This document shows, in pieces, positions 56,925 through 64,000 of a stretch of DNA of 64,000 nucleotides. The notes beneath the pieces are model-generated. The model saw only the letters and a list, made by a program, of their open reading frames with translations, searched no databases and was not told the DNA's origin. The position numbers and the translations under genes are program-made. Numbering within the stretch: position 1 is the first letter of the stretch; each line of letters begins with the position of its first letter. This DNA comes from Hydrogenovibrio crunogenus (GTDB taxonomy: Bacteria > Pseudomonadota > Gammaproteobacteria > Thiomicrospirales > Thiomicrospiraceae): contig NZ_CP032096.1 in NCBI RefSeq assembly GCF_004786015.1, forward strand, positions 1-64,000, read 5' to 3'.

Positions 56925-56933
56925 AACCTTCCT

Positions 56934-57203
56934 TTATTCCATGATATCGCCGCGCAATAAGTATTTACTTAAAGCCACCGTTCCAACAAAGCCCATCAAC
57001 GCAATTAACAATGCCGCTTCGAAATACAAAGCGCTGCCCAGATACAAGCCAAATAAAATCAATAAAGCAATGGTATTAATATACAACGTATCTAATGCCA
57101 AAATTCGATCAGGAATGGAAGGCCCTTTTACCAAACGGTAAAAGCTTAAAATCAAAGCCAGTGCAACCATAACAAATGCTAGTTCTAAAGCTATCTCTAA
57201 CAT
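56934..57203 (-). CDS. mnhF: Mrp antiporter subunit F
   Basis: 89-residue subunit with three helices; KGPSIPDRILALDTLYINTI is the signature. It overlaps mnhE by 7 bases, indicating translational coupling. Confidence 0.93.
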   Translation of the reverse strand: MLEIALELAFVMVALALILSFYRLVKGPSIPDRILALDTLYINTIALLILFGLYLGSALYFEAALLIALMGFVGTVALSKYLLRGDIME

Positions 57204-57694
57204 GATGGAAATACCTCCATTAGTGGACGCTCATAGCGTTGTTTTATTTCTTCTATGGTTTCGGTCGCATCTTCAATATGCAAAGCGTGAACAAGCAAAT
57301 GCTGTCGATCTTCTGATAAATCACATGAAACAGTGCCTGGTGTCAATGAAATGGTGTTGGCCAAAAAACTGATTCCTAAAGGGTGTTTAATGTCTAATTC
57401 AATGGTTAAAAAACCAGGTTGAAGATGAGCCGTTTTTCCTAAAATCAATTTAGCGACTGTCACATTCGCTATCAAAATATCCCATAACACGATGCCAAGA
57501 AATTTAAGCAAAGTCACTGGGTGTTTCAAACAGACTTTTTCCGGCCAAAAACTGGAAGTAAACATAGGAATTATCAGTGCCAGAATAAACCCAAGCACGA
57601 TATGACCTGCACCGAAATTATTGTTCAGTAATAACCAGATGCCCCATAAAAATAAACTTAAGACGGGATGAGGTAAGATTTTTTTAATGTTCAT
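57197..57694 (-). CDS. mnhE: Mrp antiporter subunit E
   Basis: 165-residue subunit with two N-terminal helices and a cytoplasmic domain. The conserved segment LANTISLTPGTVSCDL is followed by LLVHALHIED. It overlaps the D gene by 4 bases upstream and the F gene downstream. Confidence 0.93.
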   Translation of the reverse strand: MNIKKILPHPVLSLFLWGIWLLLNNNFGAGHIVLGFILALIIPMFTSSFWPEKVCLKHPVTLLKFLGIVLWDILIANVTVAKLILGKTAHLQPGFLTIELDIKHPLGISFLANTISLTPGTVSCDLSEDRQHLLVHALHIEDATETIEEIKQRYERPLMEVFPSC

Positions 57695-59217
57695 GGTGTC
57701 ACCTTCCCAACAGCAGGAGTATTAAGAACCGAATGAATGTAAAGATTCGAATTAAATAATTGTTGTGCGATGTTATCGGTCATTGCAGTAATTGGTTGAG
57801 CAAACACCACTAATATCACGCTGCTTGAAAATAATAAAATAACGGCTAAATAAGCCAATTTATTCAAGGATTCTCCCGTTGACTTTGTATTGGGTTGAAT
57901 ATGATAAAACAAAACCGAACCGGAACGGGCCATGGCAATGATCATAATCAAACTCGACACTAGAACCAACGTTAAAATCCAACCAACATAATCGTGATCC
58001 AAAGCGGCTGAAAGAATAAGAACTTTTCCAAAGAAGCCAGATAAAGGCGGCATTCCCACCATAGCGATGGCCGCAAAAATAAAGGTTGAACCTATTAGAA
58101 TAGCCTGTGGTACGGCTGGACCCGATTTAAAATGATCTTCTAAAGTACCTTTGCCTCGGGCAATGATATCTGCCAATAAGAAAAAACCACCTGCAATTAG
58201 GGTAGAGTGGATTAAATAATACAAACTGGCGGACAAGGCTGCTGGCGTGTTGAGTCCGATACCAATCAATAACGTGGCAATGGAAGCCAATACTAAATAA
58301 GCCACTTGTTCTCTGAGTCCTCGTGAGGCCATGACACCTAATGCTGCCAGAATAATGGTTATCAGCCCCAATCCTAGTAACCAAGGCGTATAGAAAAAAG
58401 CCAATGCTTGTGCATTTTCACCGAATACGGTGCCATGGACACGAATAATGGCATACAGCCCAACTTTAGTCATAATGGCAAACAATGCAGCTACGGGTGC
58501 AGCCGCATTTGAATACGCTTGAGGCAACCATAAATACAATGGAAACATCGCAGCTTTGATGCCAAAGACTAATAACAGTAATAAACCAGCGGCTGCAACG
58601 ACGCCTTGATCTTCTGTTGACAGAACAGCCACTTTATTGGCCATATCGGCAATGTTCAATGTGCCTAACACACCATAAAGTGCCCCTACTGCAAATAAGA
58701 ATAGCGTAGAACCAATTAAGTTAATGACCACATATTGTAAGCCGGCTTTGGTTCTTAAACGTCCACCGCCATGAAGCATTAAACCGTAAGATGCCAGTAA
58801 TAAAACTTCAAAGAAAACAAACAGGTTAAAGACATCCCCTGTCATAAAGGCACCGTTTAAGCCAAACAGTTGTATTTGAAACAAGACATGGAAATGGGAT
58901 CCCTGTTCATCCATTCTTGTCGAAATGGCATACCATAAAGCGCCTACTGCTAAAATCGCGGTGATGAAGATCATTAAAGCGGACAATTGGTCTAACACTA
59001 AAACGATGCCATATGGCGCCACCCAATTGCCTAACGCATAGACTTGGGGAGAACCTTGGCTAGCAACATGCATCAGTTCCACACTGACAGCAAGCAGTAC
59101 CAAAACCAATAAAAAACTGAGTAAACGTTGTAAATTCAGCCCGGCCTGACGTACCAATAAAACCAGGACACCACCAATTAAAGGGATTAAAACGGGTAAA
59201 AAGGGTAATGACATCAT
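57691..59217 (-). CDS. mnhD: Mrp antiporter subunit D
   Basis: 508-residue proton-conducting subunit homologous to complex I NuoM/NuoN, with about 14 helices. Signature residues are the Glu in FNLFVFFEVLLLASYGL (helix 5) and the Lys in GIKAAMFPLYLWLPQAYSNA (helix 7), both part of the proton path. PPLSGFFGKVLI is also typical. Overlaps C and E genes by 4 bases each. Confidence 0.95.
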   Translation of the reverse strand: MMSLPFLPVLIPLIGGVLVLLVRQAGLNLQRLLSFLLVLVLLAVSVELMHVASQGSPQVYALGNWVAPYGIVLVLDQLSALMIFITAILAVGALWYAISTRMDEQGSHFHVLFQIQLFGLNGAFMTGDVFNLFVFFEVLLLASYGLMLHGGGRLRTKAGLQYVVINLIGSTLFLFAVGALYGVLGTLNIADMANKVAVLSTEDQGVVAAAGLLLLLVFGIKAAMFPLYLWLPQAYSNAAAPVAALFAIMTKVGLYAIIRVHGTVFGENAQALAFFYTPWLLGLGLITIILAALGVMASRGLREQVAYLVLASIATLLIGIGLNTPAALSASLYYLIHSTLIAGGFFLLADIIARGKGTLEDHFKSGPAVPQAILIGSTFIFAAIAMVGMPPLSGFFGKVLILSAALDHDYVGWILTLVLVSSLIMIIAMARSGSVLFYHIQPNTKSTGESLNKLAYLAVILLFSSSVILVVFAQPITAMTDNIAQQLFNSNLYIHSVLNTPAVGKVTP

Positions 59218-59615
59218 CCGTGTGTGACCTCTTTATTGGATTGCTGTGATTTCGAAGTCGATTTTTTATCATAAGGAACTTCATCGGCTGCCAAATGTAA
59301 GCCGTCGACATGATCATTGCCCAGTTCCGAACGAGATTTCAACGCCAACACAATTAAAAAAGCGGTCATCCCAAACGCAATCACAATCGCTGTCAATACC
59401 AAAGCTTGAGGTAATGGATCGGTATAACCATTTTGAGCTGGGTTAATCACGGCCGGTAAGCCGATGGTTAATCGACCCATAGCGAATAAAAAGACATTAA
59501 CGGCATAAGCCAATAACGTTAAGCCTAATACCACTGGAAAAGTTCGTGCTCTTAAAGTCAAAAATACACCACTGGCAGTTAAAACGCCGATGACGATGGC
59601 AATCAGTAGTTCCAT
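59214..59615 (-). CDS. mnhC: Mrp antiporter subunit C
   Basis: 133-residue subunit homologous to NuoK with three helices (about 3-20, 27-47 and 68-92). The central segment DPLPQALVLTAIVIAFGMTA is the family mark. The cytoplasmic tail is charged. Its start is immediately at the stop of the fused AB gene. Confidence 0.94.
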   Translation of the reverse strand: MELLIAIVIGVLTASGVFLTLRARTFPVVLGLTLLAYAVNVFLFAMGRLTIGLPAVINPAQNGYTDPLPQALVLTAIVIAFGMTAFLIVLALKSRSELGNDHVDGLHLAADEVPYDKKSTSKSQQSNKEVTHG

Positions 59616-62458
59616 TATTTAACCTCCGAGGTTGTGGCATCTTGAAGGGGAGCTTGGTCAGGATGATGAGAGGCATAACTTAAACGGCCCAGTTGAACCA
59701 GACTCATGACAGTGGCACCCACGACAACTAAAAAGACGCCTAAATCAAAGGCAATTGCACTGGCGACTTCAAATTCACCAACGACCGGCCAATGTAGATG
59801 AGTAAAGGTTGACGTTAAAAACGGATACCCAATTCCCATAGCGACTAAGCCCGTTGAAATAGCAATTAATAATCCCACACCAATGGACCAATGCATGTCC
59901 ACTTTAATACGGTTGCCAGTCCATTCAATCCCATTGGCCAAATATTGCACAATTAAGGCGATGGAAGCGATTAAGCCGGCAATGAATCCGCCGCCGGGTA
60001 GATTGTGACCACGCAAGAAAATAAAGACCGCCACCAATAGCATCATAGGTAATAATAGACGCGTTAAGGTTTGCATGATTAATGGATGTTTATCCGTATT
60101 CCAGATTCTACCTTTTTCATCGTGTTTGGGGGCGGTCAGTTTCATCCCTTGTAACATGGCAAAAACACCCAGGCCTGCCAAGGCTAATACTACGATTTCA
60201 CCTAAGGTATCAAAGCCACGGAAATCGACCAGAATCACATTGACCACATTGGTGCCACCACCGCCTGGCAAACTGTTTTCCAAGAAATACTGAGCGATGG
60301 TGTCATAATCACGTGTCAAAACGGATAAGGTCAGTAAGGTGACACCGATTCCTGAAAATACGGCCAGCAAGCCATCTCGCCATAACCGTATTTTGCCGAT
60401 TTCACGAGGGGTTTTTTGAGGTAAGTAGTACAAAGCCAACAGCAATAAAACGATGGTTACGACTTCCACAGATAGCTGGGTTAAAGCTAAATCCGGTGCT
60501 GAAAATTTAATAAAGCCGACCGAGATTACCAGTCCGACGACGCCAATCACCACTAAGACCAATAAACGTTTTCGATGGAAAACAATGGTGAGCAAACTGG
60601 CAAGCATTAACCCGATTGCCACAATGAGGGTGACGGCATCAACCGGCAGCATCTCGCGTGTGCCTAAAAGCGGAGAGGATTGTGATAAAAATCCGTAGCC
60701 TCCGAAAATCAGTGAAGCAAAAATAATCCATGCGGACGCATTTTGTAGGGAGCCTTTGTCAAATTTAGCCCGGACATGAATGGCGGCACTGAATAATCTT
60801 TGTAATCCGATATTAAAATAGCGGCGCGCATCAATATGCTGAATATAACGCTCATAAAAGGCGAAGAAACGATGACGCATAAAATACACTCCAACCCCAA
60901 GGGATAGGGCAATCGCACTCATCATCAGAGCGTATGTAAATCCATGCCAAATGGCTAAGCTATATGCTGGTGCTGCTGTTTGTAATGTGCCAACCACCGC
61001 TACATTTAATAGAGGTGCGACGGTATAAGCCGGGAAAATCCCGACGGCAAGACAGACAATCACCAGTAAATCGACAGGAATTTTCATGAAGCGGGGTGGT
61101 TCATGAGGCGTTTTAGGTAAATCAACCGGTTCACCATTAAAAAAGACGTCATGAATAAAACGTAAAGAATAGGCAACCGATAAAATACCCCCAATGGTCA
61201 CCAATACAGGAATCATCCAGGCAAAACTTGAAATGTGCGATGCATGCACGGCTTGTTCAAAGAACATTTCTTTACTTAAGAAACCGTTCAATAACGGCAC
61301 ACCCGCCATTGCAGCCGAAGCGATGATCGCCAATGCCGCTGTATGAGGCATATATTTAATCAATCCATTCAGTTTTCGCATATCACGCGTGCCTGTTTCA
61401 TGGTCAATAATACCGGCTACCATGAATAAAGATGCTTTGAAGGTTGCATGGTTAATGATATGAAAGATAGCGGCAACCGCTGCTAGTTGGGTTCCAAACC
61501 CAAAAAGCAATGTAATCAAACCCAAATGGCTGATGGTGGAGTAGGCCAATAAGCCCTTTAAATCGTTTTTAAAGAACGCGGTATAAGCCCCAATCAATAA
61601 CGTAATCATCCCGGCGCCACCCACTAACCAAGACCATTCTTCTGTGCCGGAGAGTACTGGGAAAAAGCGTGCCAATAAGAAAATTCCGGCTTTAACCATG
61701 GTCGCTGAATGCAAATAAGCTGAAACAGGCGTGGGTGCCGCCATTGCATGGGGTAACCAGAAATGAAATGGAAATTGAGCCGATTTGGTAAAGACACCTA
61801 ATAAAATAAGCACCAAAATAGGCAGATATAATGGGTGAGATCGAACAGTATCGCCCGCTAAGAGCACGTCGCTGAGTTGGTAACTGCCAACCACATGCCC
61901 CAGTAACAAAACCCCCCCTAATAATGCCAAGCCGCCTGCACCGGTAATGGCCAATGCCATACGAGCGCCTTGTCTGGCATCTTTGCGTTGCTGCCAATAA
62001 CTAATCAATAAGAATGAGGTGATGGATGTCAATTCCCAGAAAATCACCAGTTGTATCAGGTTTTCAGATAATACAATCCCTAACATTGATCCCATGAACA
62101 TCAATAAGTAGGCGAAGAAACGCCCCATACAATCTTTTGATGCTAAATAATAACGGGCATAGAAAATGACCAAAAGCCCTATGACCAGAATTAATAAGGC
62201 AAAGAGAAGGGCCAGTCCATCTAATCGGAAAGCGAACTGTAAGCCAATGGAATCAACCCATGACCAACTTTGAATTAAGGTTTCCCCTCCAAAGACCTGA
62301 GGCATTGAAGGGACTAGAAATGCTAAAGATAATAAAGCAATTCCACCACTGGCCCACGCTGCCGCTAAACGATTTAATTTCGAAGACCAGGCCACTAAGA
62401 TGGCGCCAAAAAACGGCAAAAGCACCACAATAGGAAGGTTAAAAGCCAATAAATTCAT
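59615..62458 (-). CDS. mnhA: Fused Mrp antiporter subunits A and B
   Basis: 947-residue membrane protein that starts the Mrp operon. The first about 770 residues are subunit A, a NuoL-like proton channel, with [16 protein letters not shown], Lys in [19 protein letters not shown], and [14 protein letters not shown]. From about 780 on is the MnhB domain (with [20 protein letters not shown] near 810-825). Such AB fusions mark the seven-subunit-equivalent group with six genes. The complex exports Na+ or K+ in exchange for protons and supports pH and salt tolerance. An AGGA site precedes the ATG. A CCAGGCCTGC near-copy is at 60169-60178. Confidence 0.95.
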   Translation of the reverse strand: MNLLAFNLPIVVLLPFFGAILVAWSSKLNRLAAAWASGGIALLSLAFLVPSMPQVFGGETLIQSWSWVDSIGLQFAFRLDGLALLFALLILVIGLLVIFYARYYLASKDCMGRFFAYLLMFMGSMLGIVLSENLIQLVIFWELTSITSFLLISYWQQRKDARQGARMALAITGAGGLALLGGVLLLGHVVGSYQLSDVLLAGDTVRSHPLYLPILVLILLGVFTKSAQFPFHFWLPHAMAAPTPVSAYLHSATMVKAGIFLLARFFPVLSGTEEWSWLVGGAGMITLLIGAYTAFFKNDLKGLLAYSTISHLGLITLLFGFGTQLAAVAAIFHIINHATFKASLFMVAGIIDHETGTRDMRKLNGLIKYMPHTAALAIIASAAMAGVPLLNGFLSKEMFFEQAVHASHISSFAWMIPVLVTIGGILSVAYSLRFIHDVFFNGEPVDLPKTPHEPPRFMKIPVDLLVIVCLAVGIFPAYTVAPLLNVAVVGTLQTAAPAYSLAIWHGFTYALMMSAIALSLGVGVYFMRHRFFAFYERYIQHIDARRYFNIGLQRLFSAAIHVRAKFDKGSLQNASAWIIFASLIFGGYGFLSQSSPLLGTREMLPVDAVTLIVAIGLMLASLLTIVFHRKRLLVLVVIGVVGLVISVGFIKFSAPDLALTQLSVEVVTIVLLLLALYYLPQKTPREIGKIRLWRDGLLAVFSGIGVTLLTLSVLTRDYDTIAQYFLENSLPGGGGTNVVNVILVDFRGFDTLGEIVVLALAGLGVFAMLQGMKLTAPKHDEKGRIWNTDKHPLIMQTLTRLLLPMMLLVAVFIFLRGHNLPGGGFIAGLIASIALIVQYLANGIEWTGNRIKVDMHWSIGVGLLIAISTGLVAMGIGYPFLTSTFTHLHWPVVGEFEVASAIAFDLGVFLVVVGATVMSLVQLGRLSYASHHPDQAPLQDATTSEVK
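60169..60178. repeat. CCAGGCCTGC near-copy inside mnhAB
   Basis: Nine of ten bases of the dispersed core, in coding sequence; same single change as at 38023. It may be chance or a decayed copy. Confidence 0.4.
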
Positions 62459-62473
62459 AGCAATCCTAGTTAA

Positions 62474-62492
62474 TTATAAATGTAGTTTATAA
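62474..62492. repeat. AT palindrome upstream of the Mrp operon
   Basis: TTATAAA-TGTAG-TTTATAA, perfect 7-bp arms, 16 bases before the mnhAB start. It could be an operator or a 5' hairpin. The rest of the 297-base divergent interval shows no element I can name. Confidence 0.35.
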
Positions 62493-62755
62493 CTAAAGAA
62501 GATTACCACAAACCAGTGCAGAGTCAATGTTTTAGCGGGTTATATCTAGTTCAAAGTCACTTTTTTTAGCCTGAAATTATGTTAAAAATGTGTGGCAGAA
62601 TAAGTGGTTAGGAAAAAGTTTTAATTAAGAAACTTTAATGCGCTTTATAAGTTAGTTTACTTTGTCAAAATTTAAGATAGGATAAACGCTATAAAGTGCG
62701 ATTAACCTGATTAAAAAGAGCATTGCGAATCTTAGAATAGGGCATGGCTTAAGTG

Positions 62756-64000
62756 ATGACGAATTTAAAAACCATTTTTTTGGCGGCATTGACACTGATG
62801 TTGATAGCTGGATGGGGCTTTGCCGCGGATGATTTTAACTATAAGTTAGATTGGCCCAAAATGATTATGGAATTATTGGGAGGGCTGGCTTTATTCCTAT
62901 TCGGGTTGGATTTATTGATCAAAAGTTTGCTGGCGGTTGCAGGTGAAAAAATGAAGCACCTGTTGGAAAAACTGACTGTGAATCGGGTAACAGGAGCGAT
63001 TTCCGGAACTTTGGTCACGGCTGTAATCCAGTCTTCTTCTGTCACCACCGTATTGGTGGTCGGCTTTGTTTCAGCAGGCTTAATGACGGTAGCTCAAGCA
63101 GCCAGTGTCATTATGGGCGCCAATTTAGGGACGACCATTACGGCGCAAATCGTTGCCTTTAAGATTACCAATTTGGCCTTACTCATGATTGCGATTGGGT
63201 TTGTCATGCAGTTTGTTGGCCAACGCAGTCGAACCCGTAGTTTTGGGGAATTGATTCTTGGATTAGGGTTAATCTTTTTCGGCATGAATGTCATGAGCGA
63301 GGGGATGGCGCCATTAAAAAGTTATGAGCCTTTTCTCAATTTAATGGTGGAAATGCAAAACCCTTTTTATGGCATTTTAGTGGGGTTAATTTTTACCGCT
63401 TTGGTTCAATCTTCTTCCGCCACGATCGGGATTGTCATTGTGATGGCAAGTAATGGGTTTTTGACTTTACCCGCCGGGATTGCTCTTTCAATGGGAGCGG
63501 ATATTGGCACCTGCATCACGGCTGTGTTGGCCTCAATTGGTAAATCTCGAGATGCTATCCGATCGGCAATGATTCATGTCGGTTTCAATATTTTGGGCGT
63601 TTTGATCTGGTTGCCGTTTATTTCAGTATTGGCCTATTTATCGGTGTCTATTTCACCATCGGTTATGCCGGATATTATGACGATGGAAACTTTGGCAGAA
63701 AACACTCCTCGAGAAATCGCCAACGCCAACACCATTTTTAAGTTGTCTGCGTTGTTGCTCTTTTTGCCAATGATTCCTTTGTTCGTGTGGGCGGTTTACA
63801 AACTTTATCCGGTAATTGAAGACGAAAATAATCAGCGTGATATCAAACCTAAGTTTTTAGACAACAGTTTATTATCGGCTCCTTCAATGGCATTGGATGC
63901 CGTAGAAATGGAATTGGAAGCATTCCATCAAAAGTTCAGTACTTTTTTTAATCACGCCGTACAGAATGCCGATGCGATTACCCTAGATAAATTGACTTAT
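62756..64000 (+). CDS. Na/Pi cotransporter family protein (partial)
   Basis: Runs off the window end; 415 codons are visible from ATG 62756 in one open frame. N-terminal helix or signal (residues 1-23), then the two inverted PNaS repeats. Each repeat has its QSSS motif: Q92 in AVIQSSSVTTVLVVG and Q218 in ALVQSSSATIGIVIV. The Gly-rich GANLGTTITA and GADIGTCITAVLA are also present. The last visible residues (FHQKFSTFFNHAVQNADAIT) begin the cytoplasmic PhoU-like domain. Takes up or exports phosphate with Na+. Divergent from the Mrp operon, which would help maintain the Na+ gradient. Confidence 0.9.
   Translation, partial: MTNLKTIFLAALTLMLIAGWGFAADDFNYKLDWPKMIMELLGGLALFLFGLDLLIKSLLAVAGEKMKHLLEKLTVNRVTGAISGTLVTAVIQSSSVTTVLVVGFVSAGLMTVAQAASVIMGANLGTTITAQIVAFKITNLALLMIAIGFVMQFVGQRSRTRSFGELILGLGLIFFGMNVMSEGMAPLKSYEPFLNLMVEMQNPFYGILVGLIFTALVQSSSATIGIVIVMASNGFLTLPAGIALSMGADIGTCITAVLASIGKSRDAIRSAMIHVGFNILGVLIWLPFISVLAYLSVSISPSVMPDIMTMETLAENTPREIANANTIFKLSALLLFLPMIPLFVWAVYKLYPVIEDENNQRDIKPKFLDNSLLSAPSMALDAVEMELEAFHQKFSTFFNHAVQNADAITLDKLTY

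Overview
The window looks like the start of a gammaproteobacterial chromosome, numbered from dnaA: base 1 is the TTG start codon of dnaA, followed by dnaN, recF and, 11 kb later, gyrB. A proteobacterial-type phosphoribulokinase (prkB) next to gyrB points to a Calvin-cycle autotroph. System II cytochrome c maturation (ResB/CcsA plus DsbA), cyanase, several ion and metal transporters and c-di-GMP enzymes fit a marine sulfur- or hydrogen-oxidising chemolithoautotroph. The Hydrogenovibrio/Thiomicrospira group is my best guess from gene content and protein character; this is inference, not a database result. About two thirds of the genes lie on the + strand, as expected just to the right of a replication origin located at the left edge.

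Layout. 1-3.9 kb: dnaA-dnaN-recF. 4-11.8 kb: a two-component system followed by a four-gene RND metal-efflux operon (CzcC, CzcB and CzcA-like proteins plus DUF3240), with a tandem repeat in its promoter that looks like the response-regulator site. 11.9-14.5 kb: a DMT exporter, a SYLF lipid-binding protein and a ChaN-like lipoprotein. 14.8-18.4 kb: gyrB and prkB. 18.4-25.5 kb: a DUF389 membrane protein, MipA/OmpV, hslR-hemF, an M48 lipoprotein protease, tsaC and a CE4 deacetylase. 26-36 kb: a GGDEF cyclase, LysE exporter, beta-CASP hydrolase, LapA-like and VIT1-like membrane proteins, DUF3095, a PAS/Cache chemoreceptor and an EAL phosphodiesterase. 36-42 kb: a frameshifted DASS anion transporter, a CPA2 antiporter, cyanase with a textbook sigma-54 promoter, a 2OG-Fe oxygenase, a DUF4395 protein and thrB. 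42-48 kb: polA, two beta-barrel proteins and engB. 48-56.5 kb: resB-ccsA-dsbA, an acetolactate synthase-like enzyme, a nitroreductase, an OxyR-like regulator and MlaA. 56.6-62.5 kb: a complete Mrp cation/proton antiporter operon (AB fused, C, D, E, F, G) on the - strand. The window ends inside a Na/Pi cotransporter gene.

No prophage, insertion sequence, CRISPR array, tRNA or rRNA was recognised. The most striking unexplained feature is a dispersed 10-bp perfect palindrome, CCAGGCCTGG. It occurs ten times exactly and in several one- or two-mismatch copies. It usually sits just after genes as the invariant tip of terminator-like hairpins whose outer stem bases differ but stay paired. It also occurs inside polA, in the divergent tsaC/deacetylase interval and just upstream of the acetolactate synthase gene. 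Constant core plus covarying stem suggests the DNA word itself is selected, for example as an uptake signal or protein-binding site. Secondary points of interest are a DnaA-box cluster at 54.6-54.9 kb, three stacked palindromes at 20.4 kb, the sigma-54 cyanase promoter, a DUF3095 gene with no canonical start codon, and an OxyR-like protein with a single redox cysteine.
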